Origin: CAKSQF01 sp964582375
Lineage (GTDB): Bacteria > Bacillota > Clostridia > Oscillospirales > CAG-272
Reading direction: 5' to 3'
Length of the DNA stretch: 64,000 bases
Assembly (NCBI GenBank): GCA_964582375.1
Contig: CAZORL010000006.1
Coordinates: 1-64,000 of the forward strand
The position numbers and the translations under genes are program-made. This document shows positions 9,657-17,940 of this stretch, one piece after another; within the stretch, counting starts at the first letter, position 1; the number at the start of each line of letters is the position of its first letter. The notes beneath the pieces are model-generated. The model saw only the letters and a program-made list of their open reading frames with translations. It made no database searches and was not told the origin of the DNA.

Positions 9657-10619
9657 ATGATAAATAAAACAACCGATAATTTCAGATCGTTTGACGGCAT
9701 ACACGATATCGAGTACACAGTGTGGACACCCGACAGACCGCCGCGTGCGATGGTTCAAATTGTCCACGGCATGAACGAATATGTAGACAGATACGATGAG
9801 TTCGCGCACTTTCTCGCCGATCACGGGATGGTTGTCTTCGGAAATGATCACCTGGGGCACGGCAGAACGGCAAAAGATGATGCCGATCTCGGTTATTTCG
9901 CTGAAAAAGACGGTGATCGATGTCTTGTTGAGGATGTTTACAGCCTTAATAAGATCATGCGAAAGAAATACAGATCGCTCCCCTGCATTTTGCTCGGGCA
10001 CAGCATGGGTTCGTTTATCTCGCGCGCCTTCGTCAGCGTCCATCACGATGCCGTCGATGCTTTTGTAGTTTCGGGAACGGCAGGGAAGGGTCGTCCGTTC
10101 GGACTCGGAATTACGCTCTGCTCCTTGCTTTCAAAGTTCAAGGGCGATCGACATAGAAGCAGATTGATCAAATATCTTGTTTTTTCCAAATTCAACAAAC
10201 GATTTGACGGCAATCTCGGCATGGAATGGGTGACGACCGACCTCGAAGGGCAGAAACAGTACGGCGCAGACCCGAAATGCATGTTCGACTTCACACTCGG
10301 CGGCTATCGTGATATGTTCAGACTGCTTTCCTATGTCAACTCGGATGAATGGTACGCCAATATGTCGAGAGCACTGCCGACGATCTTTGTGTCCGGCTCG
10401 GATGACCCGGTCGGTAATTATTCAAAAGGCGTTTGTCAGGTTGTCGAGCATCTTGCCGAGACTTCGTCTGATGTGACCATGAAGATCTACGAGGGCGAAA
10501 GACACGAGCTGCTCACGGGACTTTCGAAATATAAGGTCTTCGATGACCTGCTTTCCTGGATGAATGAGCGTATCGACGGCATAATTGCCGCACGAACGCT
10601 TGTCAGTTCGATGTTTTAA
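9657..10619 (+). CDS. Alpha/beta hydrolase, monoacylglycerol lipase-like (hydrolase_4)
   Basis: A 320-residue cytosolic alpha/beta hydrolase without signal peptide. The HGMNEY oxyanion motif is at about 37-42 and the GHSMG nucleophile elbow puts Ser at 116. SGSDDPVG (D249/D250) and ERHELL (H283) complete the likely triad. The NDHLGHGRT stretch is characteristic of lysophospholipase/monoacylglycerol lipase-like proteins. The reaction is probably hydrolysis of a lipid or other ester. It sits 23 nt after the PfkB-like gene and 20 nt before ruvX, with AAAAGGATG as ribosome site. Confidence 0.8.
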   Translation: MINKTTDNFRSFDGIHDIEYTVWTPDRPPRAMVQIVHGMNEYVDRYDEFAHFLADHGMVVFGNDHLGHGRTAKDDADLGYFAEKDGDRCLVEDVYSLNKIMRKKYRSLPCILLGHSMGSFISRAFVSVHHDAVDAFVVSGTAGKGRPFGLGITLCSLLSKFKGDRHRSRLIKYLVFSKFNKRFDGNLGMEWVTTDLEGQKQYGADPKCMFDFTLGGYRDMFRLLSYVNSDEWYANMSRALPTIFVSGSDDPVGNYSKGVCQVVEHLAETSSDVTMKIYEGERHELLTGLSKYKVFDDLLSWMNERIDGIIAARTLVSSMF

Positions 10620-10639
10620 GAAAAAAGGATGGTGTATTT

Positions 10640-11053
10640 ATGAAACGAATACTCGGTGTTGACAGCGGCGACGTGCGCACGGGACTTGCTGTCAGCGATA
10701 CGCTCGGCTTTCTCGCAAACGGAATTGGCACATTCACCGCACCGACCGAGGATGAGCTTGTCGAGCTTGTCGTAAAATACGCAAACGAATATGATGTTGA
10801 ACGTGTCGTGATCGGCAATCCGATCAATATGGACGGCTCGTCGGGTGAGCGAAGCCAAAAAGTTCGCGCACTCTCGGAGCGGATCGCGGCAAGGCTCTCT
10901 GTCCCCGTCATCCTTTTCGATGAAAGGTGTACGACGATGGAGGCACATAAAATAATGAATATAACCAACACTCGCGGAAAAAAGCGCAAAGCCGCAGTCG
11001 ATACGCTCTCGGCACAGATAATTTTGCAGGATTACCTCGACAGCAGAAGGTGA
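10640..11053 (+). CDS. ruvX: Holliday junction resolvase-like protein RuvX/YqgF
   Basis: A 137-residue RNase H-fold protein of the usual RuvX/YqgF length. It begins with LGVDSGDVRTGLAVSD, holding the first catalytic Asp. It continues with VIGNPINMDGSSGERSQKV and FDERCTTMEAHKIM, and ends with the conserved DTLSAQIILQDYL. Family members resolve or process branched nucleic acids and are linked to 16S rRNA 5'-end maturation. It overlaps the ribosome site of the next gene, so the two are probably co-translated. Confidence 0.9.
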   Translation: MKRILGVDSGDVRTGLAVSDTLGFLANGIGTFTAPTEDELVELVVKYANEYDVERVVIGNPINMDGSSGERSQKVRALSERIAARLSVPVILFDERCTTMEAHKIMNITNTRGKKRKAAVDTLSAQIILQDYLDSRR

Positions 11054-11056
11054 GAT

Positions 11057-11824
11057 GTGAAGAGATCATATTTTTTGCCGATTTTACTGGTTTTTGCAAT
11101 GATGTTCTCCTCATGCGAACCAACAGCTGACGCAACGATCACCACAAAAAAGGAAACAACGACAACTCTGACCATAACAACGATCCTGCCTGCAACCACG
11201 ACATCCTCGACAACAACGACCGAAGCGGCGGTCACAACGGCTCCTATTGTGATACCAAGTGACGGAGATTTTGTAAATGTCGCCGATTATATCGAGAACA
11301 TAAGGGTCGATCTGAAGTACGCGACCGAGAACAATTTCACAAAAAAGATAATATACCTCTTTGGCGACGCCTATCTTCGCTACGGGACGGTGAAAAAACT
11401 CGCCATTGCGGCAAATCTGCTCGAAAAAGAGGGGTACGGTCTGATCATTTGGGACGCCTACCGTCCGTCTGCCGCACAGTTTAGACTTTGGGAGATCTGC
11501 CCCGACCCTACATATGTGGCAGATCCGAACAAAAAATTCTCCTCTCATTCGCGAGGCAATACCGTTGATATCTCGTTATATCGCCTCTCGGACGGAGAAG
11601 AGGTAGAAATGCCGACAGGCTTTGATGATTTTACCAAAAAGGCGGACAGAGATTATTCGGATGTCGAAAAAGAGCTTGCCGACCGTGCGATAATGCTTGA
11701 GGATATCATGAGATCGTGCGGCTTTAAGCCATATTCAGGCGAATGGTGGCATTTTTCTGATAACGACAGCTATGATGTTGATACCGAGTTCCTTTCCGAC
11801 GCAGTCACCTCGTCCGATAACTGA
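11057..11824 (+). CDS. VanX/DdpX-type D-alanyl-D-alanine dipeptidase lipoprotein (M15D)
   Basis: The start is GTG at 11057, with AGAAGGTGAG immediately before it overlapping the ruvX stop. Of 255 residues, the first 20 form a lipoprotein signal ending in FSSC (lipidated C20). A very Thr-rich linker follows (about 30-70), then the peptidase domain. Visible zinc and catalytic motifs are SHSRGNTVD (His and Asp ligands) and GEWWHF (catalytic Glu and third His), with WDAYRPSAAQ upstream. It likely cleaves D-Ala-D-Ala or similar dipeptides outside the cell during wall recycling. No vanH/vanA genes are nearby, so it is not evidence for glycopeptide resistance. Confidence 0.85.
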   Translation: MKRSYFLPILLVFAMMFSSCEPTADATITTKKETTTTLTITTILPATTTSSTTTTEAAVTTAPIVIPSDGDFVNVADYIENIRVDLKYATENNFTKKIIYLFGDAYLRYGTVKKLAIAANLLEKEGYGLIIWDAYRPSAAQFRLWEICPDPTYVADPNKKFSSHSRGNTVDISLYRLSDGEEVEMPTGFDDFTKKADRDYSDVEKELADRAIMLEDIMRSCGFKPYSGEWWHFSDNDSYDVDTEFLSDAVTSSDN

Positions 11825-11826
11825 TC

Positions 11827-11866
11827 AAAAAACGCTTTCACATTACCGTGAAAGCGTTTTTGTTTT
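11827..11866. terminator. Bidirectional terminator between converging genes
   Basis: AAAAACGCTTTCAC pairs with GTGAAAGCGTTTTT around a 6-nt loop. The A and T flanks let it serve both the VanX-like gene (+) and the RNase J gene (-). Confidence 0.85.
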
Positions 11867-13553
11867 ATGCTTCGAGAATGATCGGGAGTATCATCGGGCG
11901 ACGCTTGGTGCGTCCGTAGATGAACTTTGACAGATCGTCCTTGACCTGTGATTTGATCATTGCCCACTCGTTGATGCCCTCGTCGATGCATTCGCTTATC
12001 GTGTCACCCGCGATCGTTCTGACCTCGTCCATCAGCTCCTCCGACTCACGGACATAGACAAATCCGCGCGAGACGATGTCGGGACCCGATACAAGACCCA
12101 TCGTCTGAGAAATGGCACAAACGATTATTATGATGCCGTCCTCGGCAAGATGACGCCTGTCGCGAAGGACGATGTTTCCGACATCGCCGATGCCGTAGCC
12201 GTCAACAAGCGTGTTGCCTGCAGGGATCGTGCCGATCCATTTTGCCTCGTCCTGACCGACTTCAAGCACCTTTCCGATCTCGCCGACGAAAATGTTCGTC
12301 TCCGGCATACCCATAGACTTCGCAAGTTCGCGATGTGCCGCAAGATGCTTGTATTCGCCGTGTATCGGCATAAAGAACGTTGGTCTCGTCAGCGCATGCA
12401 TGAGCTTTAACTCTTCGGCACATGCGTGACCCGAAACGTGTACCTCGACCGAATTGTCTCGGAAAACGGATACACCGCGTTTTGTCAGCTCGTTGATTAT
12501 CTTGTCGATCAGCTTTTCGTTGCCGGGGATCGCCGATGCGGATATTACGACCATGTCGTTGTAGGACAGCTCGACCTTGTCGTGCTCGGCAAATGCCATT
12601 CTGTAGAGCGCGGACATAGGCTCACCTTGGCTGCCTGTCGTGATTATTGTCACCTGCTCGGGATTGTATCGCCTAACATCTGCAATGTCTATAAGCGTTC
12701 CTTCGGGAACGTGCATATAATCAAGCTCGGTGGCAGCCTTGACGATGTTGATCATGCTTCGACCTGTCACCGCAACCTTGCGGTTGTATGCAACGCTCGT
12801 GTTGATGATCTGCTGAACGCGGTGAACATTTGACGAGAATGTTGCGATAACAAGCCTCTTGTCATGGTTGCGCAGGAATATCGAGTCGAGCGAATGCCCG
12901 ACCTTTTTTTCGGACGGCGTGTACCCGGGACGCTCCGCATTCGTCGATTCGCATAGAAGGAGCATGACGCCCTCTTTTCCAAGCTCGGCAAAACGGTGCA
13001 GATCCATGACCTCACCCTCAATGGGGGTCAGATCGAGCTTGAAGTCGCCCGTGTGAACGATCAGTCCTGCGGGAGTGCGGATCGCAAGCGCACATGCGTC
13101 GGGGATCGAGTGGTTGACCCTTATAAATTCGACCGACATGTCTCCGACAGTGCAGACGTCTCCCGGGGATACAATGTTAAACCTCGGCTCGATGTCGAGA
13201 GTGTGTTCGAGCAGCTTGTTTTGAAGAATGCCGATCGCAAGCTTCGTGCCGTAGATCGGAACATCGACTATCCTGAGCAAATAGGGTATCGAGCCGATGT
13301 GATCCTCGTGACCGTGTGTGATGAAAAGTCCGCGGATCTTATCGGAATTTTCCTCAAGATATGTGAAGTCCGGGATGACAAGGTCGATGCCGAACATGTC
13401 CTCGTCGGGAAAACCAAGACCGCAGTCAACGATTATGATGTCGTTCTCGCTCTCGATCAGGCACAGATTTTTGCCGATCTCTCCAAGCCCTCCGAGAAAC
13501 GCGACCTTTACCTTTTCATCTGTTTTTATTTTCTTTTGTATAACTTTTGGCAT
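11865..13553 (-). CDS. rnj: Ribonuclease J
   Basis: The 562 residues from ATG 13553 (MPKVIQKKIK) show the beta-CASP metallo-lactamase fold. HGHEDHIGSIPYL carries the zinc ligands, HTGDFKLD follows, the beta-CASP region has ATFSSNVHRVQQ, and HVSGHACAEE and MPIHGEYKHL lie in the C-half. RNase J does 5'-3' exonuclease and endonuclease decay of mRNA and rRNA processing. The frame stays open to GTG 13625, adding 24 residues (RLLRQNTKHSNKAQGSQ...), so a longer form is possible. The ribosome site before 13553 is weak (GCAGG, 8 nt). A stronger one upstream serves a different frame, listed separately. Confidence 0.9.
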   Translation of the reverse strand: MPKVIQKKIKTDEKVKVAFLGGLGEIGKNLCLIESENDIIIVDCGLGFPDEDMFGIDLVIPDFTYLEENSDKIRGLFITHGHEDHIGSIPYLLRIVDVPIYGTKLAIGILQNKLLEHTLDIEPRFNIVSPGDVCTVGDMSVEFIRVNHSIPDACALAIRTPAGLIVHTGDFKLDLTPIEGEVMDLHRFAELGKEGVMLLLCESTNAERPGYTPSEKKVGHSLDSIFLRNHDKRLVIATFSSNVHRVQQIINTSVAYNRKVAVTGRSMINIVKAATELDYMHVPEGTLIDIADVRRYNPEQVTIITTGSQGEPMSALYRMAFAEHDKVELSYNDMVVISASAIPGNEKLIDKIINELTKRGVSVFRDNSVEVHVSGHACAEELKLMHALTRPTFFMPIHGEYKHLAAHRELAKSMGMPETNIFVGEIGKVLEVGQDEAKWIGTIPAGNTLVDGYGIGDVGNIVLRDRRHLAEDGIIIIVCAISQTMGLVSGPDIVSRGFVYVRESEELMDEVRTIAGDTISECIDEGINEWAMIKSQVKDDLSKFIYGRTKRRPMILPIILEA

Positions 13554-13636
13554 ATTGTATACCTGCGACCCCTGCGCCTTGTTCGAGTGCTTTGTGTTTT
13601 GACGCAAAAGTCTTTGCCCGACCACTTGTCGGACAT
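13526..13636 (-). CDS. Possible 36-codon basic upstream ORF overlapping the RNase J start
   Basis: ATG at 13636 is preceded by AAGGAAAGG with 4-5 nt spacing, the best ribosome site in front of rnj. The frame encodes 36 residues rich in Arg and Lys (RTRRRGRRYTICQKLYKRK at the end). Its TAA lies 28 nt inside the rnj coding region, in a different frame. It may couple or limit RNase J translation, or be a chance ORF. No homology is recognised. Confidence 0.3.
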   Translation of the reverse strand: MSDKWSGKDFCVKTQSTRTRRRGRRYTICQKLYKRK

Positions 13637-13898
13637 TATCCTTTCCTTACCGTAATTTTTGCTCTCTTTTCTCTTGTTTTCGGCCATTTTCCGATCTGCC
13701 GTAATTGACGCCGAGATCAACGACGATCAAAGCCTGCACCTGCAAGCTGTGGGACTATGTAGCATAACCGCTCTCCGTGCCCGTTCGATCCGCGCGGTGC
13801 GATCATGCCGATCATTGATACCGTTCACCCGAATGTGGCTTTATTATATCATATTATGGTAAACTTTTTGTTGATACCCTGTTAACTAACAGTGAAAA

Positions 13899-14168
13899 CT
13901 ACATAAGAAAAAGGAGATAAATTGCAATAGATATCGCAAATGATGCGAGTGCACCGATAATGAACCATCCAACCTTTGTCCCTGCTTTGGGTTCGCAGAC
14001 TCTGAACGTGCGCGAGTTAAGCAGACGATTTGCTTCGCCCAGCAGATCGACCGACTCGTGCTCTGACTCGCCGACATCCTTCAATATAAGATATGCCTCT
14101 TCGAATATCGGGCTGTTCGTGTTTCGCAGTATCACCATTTTTCGCTGACAGTTCGTTCTGATGCTCAT
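13899..14168 (-). CDS. Small single-span membrane protein coupled to spoIIR
   Basis: The ATG overlaps the TGA of spoIIR (ATGA), so I chose this start. The 89-residue product has a soluble N-terminal part (SPIFEEAYLILKDVGE) and one C-terminal membrane helix (about 66-88), with the N-terminus probably cytoplasmic. I do not recognise a family. Tight translational coupling to spoIIR suggests a role at sporulation or a shared regulation. Confidence 0.65.
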   Translation of the reverse strand: MSIRTNCQRKMVILRNTNSPIFEEAYLILKDVGESEHESVDLLGEANRLLNSRTFRVCEPKAGTKVGWFIIGALASFAISIAIYLLFLM

Positions 14169-14812
14169 CGGTTGCCTCCGCGTTTTCTGAACATCGAGCC
14201 AAGCCTCTCTTTGATGCTTGATGCAACCTCGACGATCTTGAATTTGATCACATAATGCACATCCTCGTCCTCGGTGAGCAGTCGAATCTCGCTTTTCGTA
14301 AATCCGACCTCGCAAAGCTCCTCGTCGGCTCGCGCGGACGATCTGCAGATGGGAGGGAAGAGAACGCACCAAAAATTCTTGCCCTCGCCCGAACCGATCG
14401 TTATCCTCAGCGACAGATAATCGCCCGCAGGCAGACGAAGGTCGTCATACTCGCGTGTCGGATAGAACTCACATGAGAGCGATGAGGAAACAGAATGTGA
14501 ATACCCTGCCTCGGCTATAGCCTCTCTTGCGACGCTGTTAATCTCGCTCGCCCTCTCGTCAAGTATCCGCCGGGCAGAGTCTCTGTCGGTGCAGTCTGAT
14601 ACCAAAGTCTCGCACAGATCGAGCACTCTGTCCCGAACCTTCATCTTGAGTGCCTGATCGGCGTCCGAGTCCGAGTTCGCGATGACATGGATGCGTATCA
14701 CCTTCGATGACAGATCGCTCTGCGCACGAACTCCCCAAATGCCGCAGAGTGTACATATAAGAGTAACACCCACCGTAAATAAGATCAAAAATCGCCTGAA
14801 AAACTGCCTCAC
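14165..14812 (-). CDS. spoIIR: Stage II sporulation protein R (SpoIIR)
   Basis: The 215 residues start with a signal peptide/anchor (about 1-28). The conserved SpoIIR blocks follow: VIRIHVIANSDSDADQALKMK, then GDYLSLRITIGSGEGKNFWCVLFPPIC. SpoIIR is made in the forespore, secreted into the intermembrane space, and triggers SpoIIGA to process pro-sigma-E in the mother cell. Its presence suggests that the organism can form spores. The start codon appears to be GTG, with GGAGGTCGGC just upstream. It overlaps by 4 nt with a small membrane protein gene downstream. Confidence 0.9.
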   Translation of the reverse strand: MRQFFRRFLILFTVGVTLICTLCGIWGVRAQSDLSSKVIRIHVIANSDSDADQALKMKVRDRVLDLCETLVSDCTDRDSARRILDERASEINSVAREAIAEAGYSHSVSSSLSCEFYPTREYDDLRLPAGDYLSLRITIGSGEGKNFWCVLFPPICRSSARADEELCEVGFTKSEIRLLTEDEDVHYVIKFKIVEVASSIKERLGSMFRKRGGNR

Positions 14813-14891
14813 CGCCGCCGACCTCCGACATAAATAATCGCTTGCGCTTATTATTGCCGATGATTTTGGCGTTATTCAATGATCGCGTATT

Positions 14892-15380
14892 TTATTCTCC
14901 CGATCTTTCGATAAGTGCGTCGATCGAACGCTTGTCAAGGCGGTAGAGCGTCCAATCTGACATCGGACGCGCACCGAGCGACAGATAAAAATCAATGCTC
15001 GGCTTGTTCCAGTCAAGGCATACCCATTCGACCCTGCCGCAGTCTCTCTCCTTGGCGATCTTTACAACATGCATGAGCAGTGCCTTACCGATGCCTCTGC
15101 CGCGATATTCGGGATAGATGAAAATATCCTCGAGATAAAGTCCCGCTCTGCCGACAAATGTCGAAAAATTGTGGAAAAACAGTGCAAATCCGACCTCTTT
15201 CCCATCATAAACGGCAAATATCACCTCAGCACGCCCTTTGTCAAAAAGTTCGCTTTCGAGTAGTGCCTCGTCGGCGATCACCTCGTCGGACATTTTTTCG
15301 TATTCGGCAATAGCCTTTATAAATTTGAGTACAAGCGCACAGTCGCCTCGACCTGCCGCTCTGAATGTTAAGTTTTCCAT
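14892..15380 (-). CDS. GNAT N-acetyltransferase (spermidine/diamine acetyltransferase-like)
   Basis: A 162-residue GNAT protein. VKFIKAIAEYEK-like N-terminus, LEDIFIYPEYRGRGIGKALL (acetyl-CoA pyrophosphate loop) and VCLDWNKPSIDFYLSLGA are the pattern of SSAT-like diamine acetyltransferases. Two start codons compete, ATG 15386 and ATG 15380. AAAGGAG sits only about 3 nt from the first but 9 nt from the second, so I chose 15380. Its substrate is not certain; polyamines or thialysine are the usual ones for this subgroup. Confidence 0.8.
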   Translation of the reverse strand: MENLTFRAAGRGDCALVLKFIKAIAEYEKMSDEVIADEALLESELFDKGRAEVIFAVYDGKEVGFALFFHNFSTFVGRAGLYLEDIFIYPEYRGRGIGKALLMHVVKIAKERDCGRVEWVCLDWNKPSIDFYLSLGARPMSDWTLYRLDKRSIDALIERSGE

Positions 15381-15411
15381 GTTCATTTTCTCCTTTGTTT
15401 TCGTTATCCCA

Positions 15412-15449
15412 AATAAAAGATCGAGCGACTCTTTGGAAGTCGCCCGATC
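15412..15449 (-). terminator. Terminator after the zinc-ribbon membrane protein
   Basis: On the minus strand GATCGGGCGACT and AGTCGCTCGATC form a 12-bp stem (one G-U) followed by TTTTATTT. It lies downstream of the minus-strand gene ending at 15467. Confidence 0.8.
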
Positions 15450-15466
15450 GTAATGACTGTCGAATT

Positions 15467-17164
15467 TTATTCTTCTTCGATCGTTATAATCTTCTTGAAC
15501 TTCTTCGAGTTGGTTACCCACCAGATGGTTTCATCTTCGCTGGTTGCAAATACATAGCCGTTTAAGCTGTGTTCGAGTTGACCTTCGCTGAGAACCTTTG
15601 TGCCCTTCTTGCCATTCGAGGAAGCGTACAGATCGCTGTCTACGCTGTAGAAGACTGTGTCGTTGTTTGAAATGTAGAGCTTGTAGTACTTATAGCCATT
15701 GTATGGTGACTCGTAGTCGTAGTCGATCTCGTCATTTGAAATCTTCTTGACATTCTTGCCCTTTTTACCGTTTGCACTGTAAAGCTCTTTGTCGTAAACA
15801 TAGTACACGAAATCGCGGTCGGAAGTAACAACATATGTTGAAACCTTCTCGTCAACGATCGTTTTTGCCTTTTCGGTTGCCTTTTCACCGTCAGAGATCT
15901 TGATCACGCGAAGTTCTTTTTCGTCGTATGTATAATAGAGATAGGATGCGGTCGAATCAAGTTGCAAATCGTACGCCTTGGATGCAAGTTTGACACTCTT
16001 GTCGGAGTTCTTTCTGATAAACCATACATCATTGCCCGAGTAGTATACGTGGTCGTAGAAACTGTCAACCGGATAGGTATAGCCAAAGCCAAAGCAGTTT
16101 TCGATCGTGAGCAATTCGAGTATCTTGTTTTTGGCACATCCGTCAACCTCTTTGCCCTTTTCGGAGATGTATGTCTTTCCGTCGTAGTAGAAGAGTGCCT
16201 GAGTGTGGTCGGCATTGAAGCAGGGCCTGTAGGAGCCAATGCGACCGATCTTTGTTCTATCGCCCTTTTTGTTGTAAGAGTAGAGAGTCACCTCGTCCTC
16301 ATCGTTGGTCTGAGTAGCATATATGTATTTGCCGTCGTTGCTCATACCACAAAGCTGAAGGTCAGAGCTTGCAACTTTGGTCGATTTCTTTCCGTCAAAG
16401 AAATACAAAGGTGCCTTTTCGTTATCATCGTCTGCGAGCATGTACGTCGCGGTCTTGCCGTCCGGGGAGATTGCATAGCCTGTAATGTTGCCGTCAGCGA
16501 CAGATACGGGTTTTTTGCCGAGTATGTAGTGGAACAACTCGGACTTAACCTCATCATTGTCCTCGTTTACCGTGGTGTAAAGAAGACCCTTTCCGGTCAC
16601 GGAAAGTTCAACACTGTGAACATCGCTCGCAACCTTCTGAACCTTGTTGCCGTTTATGATATAAAGATCTTTCTCGTCATTTATGATGTAAAAAACCTTT
16701 CCGTCAATCGAGGCACCGGAATCTGCCGCGTTGCCCGGAATGGTGCTCTTAAGGAGCTTGTCTTCGGAACTGATATAGATCTTTCCGTCACTTTCGTAAT
16801 ACATAGGTGCTCTATCAAGCTCAATATACCCGTTGTTTGATCCGATGATCGACGAGATGACTGAGATCAGGATGATCACAAGTACGAGTGCCCCTGCGCC
16901 GAGCAGAACGAATTTGTTCTTTACGATCGGCAGAACCTTTTCCTTGATCGCGTTAAGGTTAAAGGACGATTTTTTTACGGGCGGATTGTTTTGTTGACCG
17001 CTTGCAAGCGGCATTCCGCAGTTTACGCAAAAGGCAACTTCGGGGGAGTTTTGCATTCCGCAATTTTGGCAGGTGTTGACCGTCTCGATCGGGAGCTGAC
17101 ATCCGCATGATACGCAGAAATTAACGCCCGATGCGTTTTCGGTACCGCAATTTGGACATTTCAT
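15467..17164 (-). CDS. Double zinc-ribbon, single-span membrane protein with extracellular propeller-like domain
   Basis: From ATG 17164 (AAGGAA 9 nt upstream) the product has 565 residues. Two zinc ribbons open it: CPNCGTENASGVNFCVSCG and CQNCGMQNSPEVAFCVNCG. A membrane helix follows (about 82-106). The remaining ~450 residues are outside, with repeated short motifs such as LYYTYDEKELRVI, KYIYATQTN and SGKxYYY-like blades, suggesting a beta-propeller of the DUF5050 kind. Proteins with this build are common in clostridia and not assigned a function; they may sense envelope state. The long open frame on the opposite strand here is only a shadow. Confidence 0.75.
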   Translation of the reverse strand: MKCPNCGTENASGVNFCVSCGCQLPIETVNTCQNCGMQNSPEVAFCVNCGMPLASGQQNNPPVKKSSFNLNAIKEKVLPIVKNKFVLLGAGALVLVIILISVISSIIGSNNGYIELDRAPMYYESDGKIYISSEDKLLKSTIPGNAADSGASIDGKVFYIINDEKDLYIINGNKVQKVASDVHSVELSVTGKGLLYTTVNEDNDEVKSELFHYILGKKPVSVADGNITGYAISPDGKTATYMLADDDNEKAPLYFFDGKKSTKVASSDLQLCGMSNDGKYIYATQTNDEDEVTLYSYNKKGDRTKIGRIGSYRPCFNADHTQALFYYDGKTYISEKGKEVDGCAKNKILELLTIENCFGFGYTYPVDSFYDHVYYSGNDVWFIRKNSDKSVKLASKAYDLQLDSTASYLYYTYDEKELRVIKISDGEKATEKAKTIVDEKVSTYVVTSDRDFVYYVYDKELYSANGKKGKNVKKISNDEIDYDYESPYNGYKYYKLYISNNDTVFYSVDSDLYASSNGKKGTKVLSEGQLEHSLNGYVFATSEDETIWWVTNSKKFKKIITIEEE

Positions 17165-17252
17165 AGAATAATTCCTTTCTTGTGTTGTTTTTTGTTGTTC
17201 GTTTCTCATCGGACAGTCGCCTAATTTTGCGGCACGCCCGACATTCTCTTTA

Positions 17253-17281
17253 ATTATATCACAGAATGACCTTTCTGTCAA
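17253..17281 (-). promoter_or_regulatory. Promoter of the zinc-ribbon gene with inverted repeat in the spacer
   Basis: TTGACA (17281-17276) and TATAAT (17258-17253) are 17 bp apart on the minus strand. The spacer has the imperfect inverted repeat TGACAGAA-N6-TTCTGTGA, overlapping the -35, which could be an operator. The rest of the 360-bp gap to rbfA holds only the rbfA promoter. Confidence 0.8.
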
Positions 17282-17427
17282 TACTTTGTAAATATTTTTA
17301 CAAAAAAGTTAGTTTTCCGTGACTATCAGATAAAACTCGTTCGTTGGTAAAGTGAAGATGGTTTGCCGAGCTTTCTTGACAGGCAGAATACTTTTTTCGA
17401 TTTTTTATCAATTTTTTGGGCAAAAAC

Positions 17428-17456
17428 TTGACTTATCGATATAAATATGGTATAAT
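17428..17456 (+). promoter_or_regulatory. Promoter of the rbfA-nrnA-truB operon
   Basis: TTGACT (17428-17433) and TATAAT (17451-17456) with 17-bp spacing, 70 bp before rbfA. Confidence 0.85.
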
Positions 17457-17526
17457 AGCATAAATATGGTTGACATGTATCAACAAAGACTTTGATATCA
17501 ACGAAAAGATAGGGAATTAAGACATA

Positions 17527-17940
17527 ATGGCATCATACAGACAAAGCAGGATCGAGGACGAGATGGCAAAGTCACTGTCCGATATCGTGCGCACGGTCAA
17601 GGATTACCGTGTTACAGACAGCTTTATCAGCATAACAAGAGTCTCGGTCGCACCCGATCTCTCGGAAGCGAGAGTCTATTTTTCGGCAATGGGCGGCAAA
17701 TATGACAAAAAAGATGTTCGCAAAGGGCTCATGAGCGCGGCAGGCTATATGCGTACCGCTCTTGCAAAATCGATGAATCTGCGCCAGACCCCCAAGCTCT
17801 CTTTCGTGTATGACGATTCGATGGAGCAGGGCGCGTATATAAACACGCTTCTTAAAAAGGTCGAAAAAGAGCTTGAGGTCGCCGCCGAGCGTGACCGACT
17901 GCTCGAAGAAGAAAATAGGACAAGCGATGATGGAGAATAA
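17527..17940 (+). CDS. rbfA: 30S ribosome-binding factor A
   Basis: The 137 residues match RbfA. It opens with RQSRIEDEMAKSLSDIV, a KH-like middle (SFISITRVSVAPDLSEARVYFSAMG) and the conserved RTALAKSMNLRQTPKLSFVYDDSMEQGAYINTLL end. RbfA assists late 16S rRNA folding. It starts the conserved clostridial rbfA-nrnA-truB group and overlaps nrnA by 14 nt. Confidence 0.95.
   Translation: MASYRQSRIEDEMAKSLSDIVRTVKDYRVTDSFISITRVSVAPDLSEARVYFSAMGGKYDKKDVRKGLMSAAGYMRTALAKSMNLRQTPKLSFVYDDSMEQGAYINTLLKKVEKELEVAAERDRLLEEENRTSDDGE

Noticed and set aside
11057..11824. Vancomycin-resistance gene vanX
   Set aside because: No vanH, ligase or regulator genes are adjacent, and a Thr-rich lipoprotein form is typical of chromosomal wall-recycling dipeptidases.
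13526..13625. Programmed frameshift joining the upstream ORF to RNase J
   Set aside because: No classical slippery heptamer is seen at the overlap, and RNase J has its own in-frame ATG and GTG starts.
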